A stretch of DNA of 64,000 nt. Source: Verrucomicrobiales bacterium (GTDB taxonomy: Bacteria; Verrucomicrobiota; Verrucomicrobiia; Limisphaerales; CAIMTB01). Each line of letters begins with the position of its first letter. The first letter of the stretch is position 1. Below, piece after piece: positions 26,080-34,877 of the stretch. The DNA lies in assembly GCA_016795425.1 (NCBI GenBank), contig JAEUHG010000106.1, positions 1 to 64,000 of the forward strand. The letters run 5' to 3'. Below the pieces are notes generated by a model, which searched no databases, was not told the origin of the DNA, and saw only the letters and a program-made list of their open reading frames with translations. The translations under genes were made by a program, and so were the position numbers.

Positions 26080-27606
26080 GTGCGCACCGAGGTCATACAT
26101 CCGGCACCGGCAAGTCGCGCTTTCCGCGAGGTGCGACCGGCTCGTCGGCTGTTGCGGGCGGGCGGTTGGGCGCTGGTTGTTCTCGTCGGTCTGACAATGC
26201 CTGCGAGAGCGGCGAAAATTGGAGAGATCACGGATATCGCCATCCTGGAGCAGGCCATCCGTTTCTTTTCCTTCCAGGATCCGACTCTGCGATTCGCGGT
26301 GGCCGGCGCAGCCATGATGGGCATTGCCTGCGGGGTGCTCGGCACCTTCCTGGTGGTGCGGCGTCTGGCACTGGTGGGCGATACTCTGTCGCACGCCGTG
26401 CTGCCGGGTGTGGCGGCAGGTTTCCTGTGGGGCCAGACGAAGAACCCGGTCGCCATCTTCGTGGGCGCGGTGGTGGCGGGACTGGCGGGGACGATGGTGG
26501 CCACAGCGATTCGGCGGACCACGCGGTTGAAGGAAGACACGGCTCTTGGCTTGGTGCTGGCCGGGTTTTATGCGGTGGGAATCTGTCTGGTGACAATGAT
26601 CCAGCGTTTGCCGACTGGGAACAAGAGCGGCATCGACAAGTTCCTCTTTGGCCAGGCGGCGGCCATCAGCGCTGGCGACTTGAAGTTGATGAGCGCGGTT
26701 ACCGTGCTGGTGCTGGTGGTGGTGGTGGTTTTCTACAAGGAATTGCTGGTGACAAGTTTCGATCCCGCCTTTGCCCGCGCGACCGGCTTTCCGGTGCGCC
26801 TGATCCAGGACGGCCTGATGCTCCTGTTGGCGTTCGCGGTGGTGGGCGCCTTGCAGGCCGTGGGCGTGGTTCTGGTGTCCGCCATGTTGATCACCCCGGC
26901 GGCCGCCGCCTACCTGCTCACGGATCGTTTGCGACGCATGCTGTTGATTGCATCCACCATCGGATGTGGCACGGGCATTGTCGGGTGTTTCCTGTCTTTC
27001 CTCGGAAACAGCCTTCCCACCGGGCCCATCATGGTGCTGGTCGCCAGCGTGGTCTTTGCCGGTGCCTTCCTTTTCGCGCCACGACACGGACTCGTGGTTC
27101 GATGGGTGAAGGCGCGCGCGCGCCATCGGCGGGTGGGGCGCGAGAACACCCTCAAGGCCCTTTATCATGTCCTGGAAAGTCGCGCCTTTGCCCGCGATGG
27201 CGTCACGCTCAAGGAACTGGCGCTGCGGCGCCGTGAAACCCTGGATGACGCGGACCGACAAGCCAAAGCCCTGGTGCGTCATGGCCTGGCGGTGGTGGAA
27301 GACGACGGGCAGTTGCTGCGTCTCACCAGCGAGGGAAAGAAGCGCGCGGCGGAACTGGTGCGCAATCATCGGCTTTGGGAACTCTACCTGACCCACGCCG
27401 CGCGCTACGCGGCCGACCATGTTCATGATGACGCCGAGAAGATCGAACACGTCCTGGGTGAGGACGTGGTGTGGGAACTCGAGAGGCGTTTGAACTATGC
27501 GGATACGGATCCGCACGGGAAACGGATACCGACCCTCGCCGAGGGACAGGCGCGAACGGGCCGCGCGGTCGAAGGAGTGCCGCCCCCGGAAGGAGGAGTC
27601 CCGTGA
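26080..27606 (+). CDS. Metal ABC permease fused to a DtxR-like metal-sensing domain
   Basis: 508 residues from GTG 26080. Residues about 70-345 are an ABC-3 permease with about eight membrane helices (RRLALVGDTLSHAVLPGVA, FYKELLVTSFDPAFA, VGVVLVSAMLITPAAAAYLL). A hydrophobic N-terminal stretch (27-44) may be an extra helix or signal. Residues about 354-485 match a DtxR repressor: a winged-helix-like part, then the dimerisation/metal domain. Ligands His430, Glu434, His449 and Glu453, Glu456, His457 have the spacing of DtxR sites 1 and 2, with Glu in place of Cys102 as in MntR. DPHGKRIP also matches. The Met10 equivalent and recognition helix are not conserved, so DNA binding is doubtful. Confidence 0.88.
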   Translation: MRTEVIHPAPASRAFREVRPARRLLRAGGWALVVLVGLTMPARAAKIGEITDIAILEQAIRFFSFQDPTLRFAVAGAAMMGIACGVLGTFLVVRRLALVGDTLSHAVLPGVAAGFLWGQTKNPVAIFVGAVVAGLAGTMVATAIRRTTRLKEDTALGLVLAGFYAVGICLVTMIQRLPTGNKSGIDKFLFGQAAAISAGDLKLMSAVTVLVLVVVVVFYKELLVTSFDPAFARATGFPVRLIQDGLMLLLAFAVVGALQAVGVVLVSAMLITPAAAAYLLTDRLRRMLLIASTIGCGTGIVGCFLSFLGNSLPTGPIMVLVASVVFAGAFLFAPRHGLVVRWVKARARHRRVGRENTLKALYHVLESRAFARDGVTLKELALRRRETLDDADRQAKALVRHGLAVVEDDGQLLRLTSEGKKRAAELVRNHRLWELYLTHAARYAADHVHDDAEKIEHVLGEDVVWELERRLNYADTDPHGKRIPTLAEGQARTGRAVEGVPPPEGGVP

Positions 27607-28649
27607 CCGATTGGATTCCTGCTTTTGATCCGCATCGCGTCTTTGTCGAACCTTGGACGGTCAACGTGTCGCTAAAACTGTGGATCGTGGTGATGGGATT
27701 TCTGGTGCTGACAACCTGCGGCTGGGTGGGGCAGTACCTGATTCTGAGACGCATGGCTCTGATGGGCGATGCGATCAGCCACAGCATCCTGCCCGGATTG
27801 GCCGGTTCCTTCCTGATCGGTGCATGGTGGGCAGGCAACGGCAGCGCGAGCGGCGAGGGAGGGGCCCGGGGCAGTGTGCCCATGTTCCTCGGTGCACTGG
27901 TTGCAGCGGTGATCACCACCGTACTCATTGAATGGATTCACCGGCGTTCCCGGGTGAAGCAGGATGCGGCGATGGGCACGGTGTTCTCCGCTCTGTTTGC
28001 TCTTGGCGTGGTCCTGATCACGGTTTTCGCGGATCACGTCGATCTCGATGCCGACTGCGTGCTGCATGGCGAGATCGGATTTGTGCCGTTTGAGGACTAT
28101 TTCAAAGTGGGCGGCAGGGAATGGATGCCGGTGCCGGTGGCGCGGATGTTGGTGGTTTCGTTGCTGACCGCGGCTTGGATCGGGATGTTCTACAAGGAAC
28201 TGCTGGTGAGTTCCTTTGATCCTGGATTGGCGACCTCGCTCGGTATCTCGGCCCAACGCGTCCATTTTCTGCTAATGGCGTGGTTGGCCGTGGTGATTGT
28301 GAGCGCGTTCGAATCCGTCGGTGCGATCTTGGTCGTGGCGGCGCTCATTGTTCCAGGTGCCACGGCAACGCTCCTGTCCTCGAATCTTCCCCGCATCTTT
28401 CTCTGGATTACTCTCCACGCCGCCGTGAGCGCCTTGGCGGGATTGCACCTGGCCGTATGGCTCGATTGCTCGATTGCCGGGGCCATGGTGGTGGCGGGAT
28501 GCGCGCTGTTCGTTCTGGCCTGGGCCGCCTCAAGCTGGAGTCAATGGCGGGCTCGTCGCCTCATGGCGACCGGGGCGCCGCCAGAACCGGAAGAGCGGAC
28601 CCTCACGGCGCCTCCCACACCGTCCTCTCCGGGCCGGTCAGCGGCCTGA
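27603..28649 (+). CDS. Metal ABC transporter permease, second subunit
   Basis: 348 residues from GTG 27603, overlapping the previous stop by 4 bases. ABC-3 family with about eight helices (LILRRMALMGDAISHSILPGLAGSFL, MFYKELLVSSFDPGLATSLG, ESVGAILVVAALIVPGATATLL). It has a Gly/Ser-rich loop (about 80-90) and lacks the DtxR-like tail of its partner; the C-terminal 30 residues are Pro/Thr-rich. With the first permease it should form a heterodimeric channel, as TroC/TroD do. It ends 4 bases before the convergent epimerase gene. Confidence 0.92.
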   Translation: MTDWIPAFDPHRVFVEPWTVNVSLKLWIVVMGFLVLTTCGWVGQYLILRRMALMGDAISHSILPGLAGSFLIGAWWAGNGSASGEGGARGSVPMFLGALVAAVITTVLIEWIHRRSRVKQDAAMGTVFSALFALGVVLITVFADHVDLDADCVLHGEIGFVPFEDYFKVGGREWMPVPVARMLVVSLLTAAWIGMFYKELLVSSFDPGLATSLGISAQRVHFLLMAWLAVVIVSAFESVGAILVVAALIVPGATATLLSSNLPRIFLWITLHAAVSALAGLHLAVWLDCSIAGAMVVAGCALFVLAWAASSWSQWRARRLMATGAPPEPEERTLTAPPTPSSPGRSAA

Positions 28650-28653
28650 AAGC

Positions 28654-29628
28654 TCATGCTTTCGCGGTGGGCAAGCCGGCCGTCCAACGAATGATCTCGG
28701 ACAAGGTCGTTCGCGGCCGGAAACCCGTTGCGCGTTCGAGTTTGGCCACGGAGGGACGACGACGAAGCATATCCTCGAAGCCCGGAACATAGGCCTTTTC
28801 GTAGGGAACCAGCTCGATGCTCGACGAGGACTGGAGTTCCAGGATCACCCTCTCGGCAAGGTGGTGGATGGATACCTCCTCGTCATTGCCCACGTTGAAG
28901 ACTTCGCCGCGCGCCGCGGGAAGGCGCATGAGTCGAACGAGGGCCTCGACGGTGTCATGGACCAGGCAGAAGCAGCGGGTTTGCTGTCCTGAACCATAGA
29001 CACGGACCGGCCGATGGCTGCGAGCCGCCTCGATGAATCGGGGCAGGACCATGCCGTAGCGGCCGGTCTGGCGGGGGCCCACGGTGTTGAACAGGCGTAC
29101 GATGGTGACTTCGAGCCCGTGTTCCTTGGCGTAGGCCATGGCCAGGAACTCATCCATCAGCTTGGAACAGGCATAACTCCAGCGGCCCAGGTGTGGGGGA
29201 CCAATGATCAAGTCGTCGTTCTCAGTGAACACTTCTCGCTGGCTCTTGCCATAGACCTCCGACGTCGACGTGAACAAGACAGGGGTCCGAGCCTCCGCGG
29301 CGGCGCGGAGAATCACCTCCGATTCGGCGAGGTTGTTATGAATGGTGCCGACCGGCGATTGCACGACGAGTTCGACACCAACGGCTGCGGCGAGGTGAAA
29401 GACGAACGAGGCCTCGCGAACCAGCGTATCGAGTCGGGGACACTGCGAAACCCGAGTGTGGATGACTTCCAGGCGTGGATCATCACGCACACCCGCGAGG
29501 TTCTCCAGGGAACCGGTGGAGCCGTTGTCGATGACCACCACTCGATGCCCTTCGTGGAGCAGGCGATCCACCAGGTGGGATCCGATAAAGCCGGCTCCGC
29601 CGGTGACCAGAATGTGGTGGCGACTCAT
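28654..29628 (-). CDS. NAD-dependent epimerase/dehydratase (extended SDR)
   Basis: 324 residues. NAD-binding [15 protein letters not shown] (10-24), acidic [15 protein letters not shown], catalytic Ser/Thr in FTSTSEVYG and the Tyr152/Lys156 pair ([11 protein letters not shown]). YGKS...[13 protein letters not shown] with [11 protein letters not shown] and GMVLPRFI resembles UDP-glucuronate decarboxylase and related nucleotide-sugar epimerases. No sugar-polymer cluster adjoins it, so the substrate is open. A TAGACT hexamer lies 7 bases upstream of the ATG with no ribosome site. Confidence 0.88.
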   Translation of the reverse strand: MSRHHILVTGGAGFIGSHLVDRLLHEGHRVVVIDNGSTGSLENLAGVRDDPRLEVIHTRVSQCPRLDTLVREASFVFHLAAAVGVELVVQSPVGTIHNNLAESEVILRAAAEARTPVLFTSTSEVYGKSQREVFTENDDLIIGPPHLGRWSYACSKLMDEFLAMAYAKEHGLEVTIVRLFNTVGPRQTGRYGMVLPRFIEAARSHRPVRVYGSGQQTRCFCLVHDTVEALVRLMRLPAARGEVFNVGNDEEVSIHHLAERVILELQSSSSIELVPYEKAYVPGFEDMLRRRPSVAKLERATGFRPRTTLSEIIRWTAGLPTAKA

Positions 29629-29753
29629 CGGGATCAGTCTAGCGGGAAACGGCGGCGCGTCCCAGTCGGGCGTTCACCGCGCCTTTGGGTCGCCGTCTTG
29701 CGACCCGGGCCTTGCCTCCGCATACTGTCCGAAGCAGCGATCGTAATTGGAGG

Positions 29754-30311
29754 ATGAGGCTCATTGTTGCGATGACGGGCGCGAGCGGGTCGATCTACGC
29801 CCAGCGCCTTCTGGACGCCCTGCAGGGCGCGGAACACGAGGTTCACCTCGTGATGAGCCGCTATGCCGCCGTCGTGGTGGAGGAGGAATTGCCCGGCGGC
29901 CTGAAGATCGGGCCCCACGTCGTTCGGCATAACGTGCGCAGCATGAACGCTCCATTTGCCAGCGGCTCCAACGCCTTCGACGGCATGGTGGTCATCCCCT
30001 GCAGCATGGGGACCATGGGCCGCATCGCGCACGGGTTGAGCGACGATCTGCTGTTGCGGGCGGCGGATGTCATGTTGAAGGAGCGCCGCCGCCTCATTCT
30101 GGTGCCGCGCGAGACGCCGTTGCATCTGATCCACGTGCGTAACATGGAACTGCTGCTGCTCGCCGGGGCGACCATTCTTCCAGCGAACCCTTCCTTTTAT
30201 GCGCGCCCGACGACGGTGGAGGCGGTGGCCGACACCGTGGTGGCACGGGTTCTGGATCATTTGGGAGTGTCGCACGCCTTGGTCCCACGGTGGCGGGAGG
30301 AGGAGGAATGA
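29754..30311 (+). CDS. ubiX: Flavin prenyltransferase UbiX
   Basis: 185 residues: MRLIVAMTGASGSIYAQRLLDAL, VVIPCSMGTMGRIAHGLSDDLLLRAADVMLKERRRLILVPRETPLHLIH and ILPANPSFYARPTTVEAVADTVVARVLDHLG are all UbiX signatures. It makes the prenylated FMN cofactor for UbiD-type decarboxylases. ATG 29754 follows TTGGAGG closely. Its stop overlaps the next gene's ATG (4 bases), so it is co-translated with the prenyltransferase. A UbiD partner is not in the window. Confidence 0.93.
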   Translation: MRLIVAMTGASGSIYAQRLLDALQGAEHEVHLVMSRYAAVVVEEELPGGLKIGPHVVRHNVRSMNAPFASGSNAFDGMVVIPCSMGTMGRIAHGLSDDLLLRAADVMLKERRRLILVPRETPLHLIHVRNMELLLLAGATILPANPSFYARPTTVEAVADTVVARVLDHLGVSHALVPRWREEEE

Positions 30312-31207
30312 TCCGAACGGTCCGCACCTGGCTGTCGTTTGTGAAGTTCAGCCACACCATCTTCGCCTTGCCCTTTGCCTTGGCGGCCATGGTGGTCGCG
30401 GCCCGGGACACGCGGGGTTGGCCGGGGTGGCGCCTCTTCTTCCTGATCCTTGGTGCCATGGTGTGCGCCCGCACCTGTGCCATGGCGTTCAACCGCATTG
30501 TCGACCGCCGGTTTGACGCGCTGAATCCACGGACCGCCAATCGTCACCTGCCGGCGGGTGCGATTTCGATGGTCAGCGCGGTCGGGTTATGGGTGTTGAG
30601 CGGGGCCGGGTTGGTGGTGATCAGTTGGTTCATCAATCCGCTCTGTTTCTGGCTCTCGCCCGTTGCCTTGCTGGTGATCTGCTTCTATTCCCTGACCAAA
30701 CGGTTTACCGATTTCACGCACGTCTTTTTGGGCATCGCCCTGGCATTGGCACCGGTCGGTGCGTGGCTGGCGGTGCGGGGGACAGCCGTGAGCGGGTTGG
30801 AGGGTCTGCAGATGGGTTTGCTGGCCTTGGCGGTGGTGTTCTGGCTGGTCGGCTTTGACATCATCTACGCGCTCCAGGACTACGAGTTCGATCGAAAGGC
30901 GAAGCTCGGATCGCTGGTCGTGCGCTGGGGGCCGCGCAACGCCCTGGCAGCGGCGTTTTTGTCGCATCTTCTGATGCTTATGGCGCTTGCCCTCTTTGGC
31001 CTCAGCTGCCGGTTTCGTCTTCCCTATTGGGTCGGCCTGGGCCTCATCGCGGCGTGTCTGATGCTCGAACACTTTATCGCCCGACGTCGAAAGTTGGACT
31101 GGATCAATGTGGCCTTCTTCCGAATGAACGCCCTGGTCAGCACACTGTTCGTCGTGGTGACCGTCGCCGAGGTGGTGTTTCCCTTCTTCCGTCCTCGCCG
31201 CGGGTGA
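30308..31207 (+). CDS. UbiA-family polyprenyltransferase (UbiA/MqnP-like)
   Basis: 299 residues with about eight membrane helices. First Asp-rich motif NRIVDRRFDALNPRTANRHLPAG (about 60-80), second YALQDYEFDRKAKLGSLVVRWG (about 195-215): both Mg-diphosphate sites intact. It attaches a polyprenyl chain to an aromatic ring. A UbiX-UbiA-type pair is common in bacteria using the futalosine menaquinone route (MqnP plus a decarboxylase set) as well as in ubiquinone makers; the former suits this phylum better. A perfect AGGAGG lies just upstream, within ubiX. Confidence 0.9.
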   Translation: MIRTVRTWLSFVKFSHTIFALPFALAAMVVAARDTRGWPGWRLFFLILGAMVCARTCAMAFNRIVDRRFDALNPRTANRHLPAGAISMVSAVGLWVLSGAGLVVISWFINPLCFWLSPVALLVICFYSLTKRFTDFTHVFLGIALALAPVGAWLAVRGTAVSGLEGLQMGLLALAVVFWLVGFDIIYALQDYEFDRKAKLGSLVVRWGPRNALAAAFLSHLLMLMALALFGLSCRFRLPYWVGLGLIAACLMLEHFIARRRKLDWINVAFFRMNALVSTLFVVVTVAEVVFPFFRPRRG

Positions 31208-31223
31208 GTGCCGCCCCCGGCAC
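31208..31223 (+). terminator. Possible weak terminator hairpin after the prenyltransferase
   Basis: GTGCCG-CCCC-CGGCAC forms a 6-base stem with a 4-base loop directly after the stop codon. A short T run (TTTT) comes only 17 bases later, so termination strength is doubtful. Confidence 0.3.
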
Positions 31224-31295
31224 AGAGTGCCCCCGGATGTTTTGAGTTCCCGAACCTGAGTCGCACACTTGCGGGGATCGCAGAGACGGCGTTAC

Positions 31296-31631
31296 ATGCG
31301 CATTGTGATCCGTCGAATCGCATTCGTCCTTTTCGTTCCCTGGCTGGCTTTTACCGCATGGGGGCAGGGCATTTCCGGGGTGACGCGCCGTACTCCTACC
31401 CTTGAAAAGCAGGCCGCTGCCCGGCGTTTTTTGGACGCTTCGGGTGTGGTGATGACCAACAGCGCGAACGTCGCCACGAGTCCGCGGCCGGGAGTGGTCC
31501 GTCCAGCCATGGCCGTGCGTCCTCCTCCCGTTCCGAGAGCCAACCTGGCCGTTCGACCCGCGGTCGTCCGAACCAACGCCATTGCGATTCCTTCCAAAAC
31601 CCAACCCGCCCGTGCCCATGGGGTCCGTTGA
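31296..31631 (+). CDS. Small secreted Pro/Arg/Val-rich protein of unknown function
   Basis: 111 residues from ATG 31296, which begins a clear signal peptide (RRIAFVLFVPWLAFTAWGQ). The mature part is low-complexity and rich in Pro, Arg, Val and Ala. I recognise no domain. The stop lies 1 base before the Gfo/Idh start, so the two are probably co-transcribed. It might be species-specific; the coding status rests on the signal peptide and the tight spacing. Confidence 0.5.
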   Translation: MRIVIRRIAFVLFVPWLAFTAWGQGISGVTRRTPTLEKQAAARRFLDASGVVMTNSANVATSPRPGVVRPAMAVRPPPVPRANLAVRPAVVRTNAIAIPSKTQPARAHGVR

Positions 31632-31632
31632 A

Positions 31633-32922
31633 ATGAAATTATCGCGTCGCCACTTTCTCCGTCGCACCGGGGTCACGGCCGCGACTTTGGCCGCAACATC
31701 CCTGGGGTTTCCGTCTATTCGAAGCCGCGCTGCCGAAGTTGGCACGGGTGTGCGAGCCGGCATTCGCGTGGGCGTGATTGGGACAGGCGGCCGCGGCAGC
31801 GACTTGATGCGTTCAGCGATGGCGAATGTCACCGCCATCTGCGACGTCGATCAATCTCACCTGGCTAAAGCTTCGGCCGAGGTGGAGAAGCGGAACGGGC
31901 GCAAACCGGCGGAGTACAGGGACTACCGAAAACTTCTCGAGAACCGCGACATTGATGCGGTGATCATTGGGACGCCGGACCATTGGCATGCCTTGATCGG
32001 CGTCGACTCTTGCCAGGCCGGCAAGGACGTCTATTGCGAGAAACCTCTGACCCTGACCCTGCGGGAGGGTCGCGTGATGACCCAGGTGGCCCGCTCAACT
32101 CGACGCATCGTGCAGACGGGAAGTCAGCAGCGATCGGATGACAAGTTCCGGCTCGGTTGCGAATTGGTGCGCAACGGTCGCATTGGGAAGCTGAAGACAG
32201 TCAAGGTCGGGCTCACCTATGTGAATTTCGACCCGACTCCGGTTCCCGACAGCGACCCGCCGCCGGAACTCGACTACCAACTTTGGCTCGGTCCTGCGCC
32301 GTGGCGCGCCTACAACAAGAACCGGGTCCACTACAATTTCCGGTTCTTCTGGGATTACTCCGGTGGACAAATGACCAATTGGGGGGCCCACCACTTGGAT
32401 ATCGCGCAGTGGGGGCTGGGAGCGGATCAAACCGGTCCCGTCGAGATTCAGGCCACGGCCAAGTTCGATCCGGCCAAACGCTTCGAGGTGCCGGTGGAAA
32501 GCGACATCACGTATCGCTACGCGGACGGCACGCTTCTCCTTTGCACCCAGGGGCCCAATCGAAAGACAGGCACGACGTTCGAAGGCGAGAAAGGTTGGAT
32601 CCATGTGAATCGCGGCAATTTGGAAGCCAGCGATGACGAGATCATCGCCCAACCACTTCCCGAGGATGCCGTCCGGCTCTATGTGAGCAAGGACCACATG
32701 GATAACTGGTTCGAGTGCATCAAGAGCCGGAAGCTCCCGATTTGCGATGTGGAGATCGGCCACCGCTCGGCCAGCGTGTGCCACCTCGGATCCTTGGCGA
32801 TTCGTCTCGGCCGCAAGCTCTCCTGGAATCCGGAGAAAGAGGAGTTCGTGGGCGACGCGGAAGCCAACCGCATGCGGCATTACAACTACCGCGAGCCCTG
32901 GCGATTACCCGCCGTGGCGTAG
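31633..32922 (+). CDS. Tat-exported Gfo/Idh/MocA-family oxidoreductase
   Basis: 429 residues. Twin-arginine signal SRRHFLRRTGVTAATLAATSL at the N-terminus. Rossmann motif VGVIGTGGRG, then DAVIIGTPDHWHALI, the family's catalytic EKP in DVYCEKPLTLTLREGR, and FWDYSGGQMTNWGAHHLDIAQWGLG from the C-terminal alpha/beta domain. Such exported members, which may carry NAD(P) through Tat, are expanded in Verrucomicrobia and Planctomycetes and probably act on sugars or sugar acids; the exact substrate is unknown. It ends 4 bases before the convergent glnS. Confidence 0.92.
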   Translation: MKLSRRHFLRRTGVTAATLAATSLGFPSIRSRAAEVGTGVRAGIRVGVIGTGGRGSDLMRSAMANVTAICDVDQSHLAKASAEVEKRNGRKPAEYRDYRKLLENRDIDAVIIGTPDHWHALIGVDSCQAGKDVYCEKPLTLTLREGRVMTQVARSTRRIVQTGSQQRSDDKFRLGCELVRNGRIGKLKTVKVGLTYVNFDPTPVPDSDPPPELDYQLWLGPAPWRAYNKNRVHYNFRFFWDYSGGQMTNWGAHHLDIAQWGLGADQTGPVEIQATAKFDPAKRFEVPVESDITYRYADGTLLLCTQGPNRKTGTTFEGEKGWIHVNRGNLEASDDEIIAQPLPEDAVRLYVSKDHMDNWFECIKSRKLPICDVEIGHRSASVCHLGSLAIRLGRKLSWNPEKEEFVGDAEANRMRHYNYREPWRLPAVA

Positions 32923-32926
32923 CGCC

Positions 32927-34741
32927 TCAGGACTTCCTGGCGGCGTCCTTGGCCCACGAGTCCTTCAGCGTGATCGTCCGGTTGAAGACCGGCTGACCCG
33001 GCTGGCTGTCGGGATCGACGGTGAAGTACCCCAGTCGTTCGAACTGGTAGCGCACCTCCGGGCTCGCTTGGGCGAGCGACGGCTCCACCTTGGCGCGAAT
33101 CACCGTCAGGGAGTTGGGATTCAAGTGGTGCTTGAAGTCTCCCGAGGCATCCGGTTCCGGCACGGTGAACAGCCGGTCGTACAGGCGAACTTCGCAGTCG
33201 AGCGCGTCCGTGGCGCTGACCCAGTGAATCGTGCCCTTCACCTTTCGGTTGGCCGTGGCGCCGCCCGTTCGGCTGGTATCGTCGAAGGTGCAACGCACCT
33301 CAACGACCCGGCCGGCGGCATCCTTCACGACCTCGGTGCAACGAATGATGCCCGCGTATTTCAATCGGACTTCACCGCCCGGTTGGAGCCGGAAGTAGCC
33401 CTTCGGCGGGGCTTCCATGAAGTCGTCCTTCTCGATGTAGATCTCGCGGCCGAACGGCACGGACCGGGTACCTGCGGCTTCGTCCTCGGGATTGTTGGTG
33501 GCCTGAACGAACTCCGAGTGGCCTTCGGGAAGGTTGGTGAGGACGACCTTGAGGGGATGGAGAACTCCCAGGCGCCGATGGGCGATCGGGTTCAGGTCTC
33601 CACGGATGCAATGCTCGAGAACCGCGACATCCGTGAGTCCGTCGTATTTGGTGACGCCGATGGTGAGGGCGAAGGCGCGAAGGGCCTCCGGGCGGACGCC
33701 GCGGCGACGAATACCCGACAAGGTGGGCATGCGCGGGTCATCCCATCCGGTGACCAGTTTTTCGTTCACCAGCTGGAGCAGCTTTCGCTTGCTCATCACC
33801 GTGTAGGTGAGGCTCAGGCGGGCGAATTCGTATTGGTGAGGAAGGGGACGGGGCAACCCCAGGTTCTCCAAAATCCAATCGTACAAGGGCCGGTGCACCT
33901 CGAATTCGAGCGTGCAGATCGAGTGGGTGATCCCCTCGAGGTAATCGCTCAGGCAATGCGCGAAGTCGTACATCGGATACAGACACCACTTGTCTCCGGT
34001 GTGGTGGTGCGCCGCGTGCCGGATCCGGTACAGGACCGGGTCGCGCATCCAGATGTTGGGCGAAGCCATCTGGATCTTCGCCCGCAGGGTCCGCGCGCCA
34101 TTCGGAAACTCGCCTTCGCGCATCCGTGCGAAGAGATCCAGGTTCTCGGCGACGCTTCGGTTTCGAAAGGGACTCTCCCTTCCTGGCTGGTCCGGGGAAC
34201 CGCGATAGGCATCGGTGTCCTCCGGAGAGAGATCGCAGACGTAGGCCAGCCCTTTCTGAATCAGACGGACCGCGTAGGCGTACAGCTGATCGAAATAGTC
34301 GGATGCAAAGAACGGCTCGAGGGAGGAAGGGCTGCCCGTCGCCGATTCCTGGATGAAATCCGGAGTTCCGTCCACCAGTACGGCTGCCGGCGTGGCGCCG
34401 CGATTTTTGAACCCCAGGCGGTCGTCGGCCCAATCCTGGATCAGCCACCGCACATCGGCGATGATCGACTCCACGTACTCCACGTCCTCCTTGGTCGGAT
34501 TGGTGTCGTCCATCCGCAGGTTGCAGCGCCCTCCAAAATCGCGGGCAATGCCGAAATTCAGGCAGATGCTCTTGGCGTGGCCGATGTGGAGATAGCCGTT
34601 TGGCTCGGGCGGGAAGCGAGTGATGATCTTCGCGTATTTCCCGGCGGCGACATCCGCGGCCACGATGTCGCGGATGAAATCACGGTGGGCCGGTTCGGCC
34701 GCCGGGCCGGGACTCAAAGGGGCTGCGTTAGGGTCGCTCAT
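32927..34741 (-). CDS. glnS: Glutaminyl-tRNA synthetase
   Basis: 604 residues, about 50 longer than E. coli Gln[24 protein letters not shown] holds HIGH (52-55); TVMSKRKLL gives the MSK motif at about 316-318. The catalytic domain, [11 protein letters not shown] and the anticodon-binding beta barrels ([24 protein letters not shown]) are present, ending [13 protein letters not shown]. About 35 extra residues lie between RWLIQ and [11 protein letters not shown] (about 102-147). It charges tRNA-Gln directly, so the amidotransferase route is not required for Gln in this organism. Confidence 0.97.
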   Translation of the reverse strand: MSDPNAAPLSPGPAAEPAHRDFIRDIVAADVAAGKYAKIITRFPPEPNGYLHIGHAKSICLNFGIARDFGGRCNLRMDDTNPTKEDVEYVESIIADVRWLIQDWADDRLGFKNRGATPAAVLVDGTPDFIQESATGSPSSLEPFFASDYFDQLYAYAVRLIQKGLAYVCDLSPEDTDAYRGSPDQPGRESPFRNRSVAENLDLFARMREGEFPNGARTLRAKIQMASPNIWMRDPVLYRIRHAAHHHTGDKWCLYPMYDFAHCLSDYLEGITHSICTLEFEVHRPLYDWILENLGLPRPLPHQYEFARLSLTYTVMSKRKLLQLVNEKLVTGWDDPRMPTLSGIRRRGVRPEALRAFALTIGVTKYDGLTDVAVLEHCIRGDLNPIAHRRLGVLHPLKVVLTNLPEGHSEFVQATNNPEDEAAGTRSVPFGREIYIEKDDFMEAPPKGYFRLQPGGEVRLKYAGIIRCTEVVKDAAGRVVEVRCTFDDTSRTGGATANRKVKGTIHWVSATDALDCEVRLYDRLFTVPEPDASGDFKHHLNPNSLTVIRAKVEPSLAQASPEVRYQFERLGYFTVDPDSQPGQPVFNRTITLKDSWAKDAARKS

Positions 34742-34877
34742 GGTGGAGGCAACATCCCAGAAAGGGCCGGCATTCTGCCCAGGATCAGTCTTCTTCCCAG
34801 TCGAAAAAGGGGCGCGTTGGCCGGCGCCGGGTCTCGGGTGGATCTGACCGCGAAACGGCCCTCACCCAAGTGGGCGC

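Noticed and set aside
25624..27516. 630-codon open frame antisense to the metal permease and ATPase genes
   Set aside because: His/Gln/Arg-rich composition typical of antisense of hydrophobic membrane genes; no start signal.
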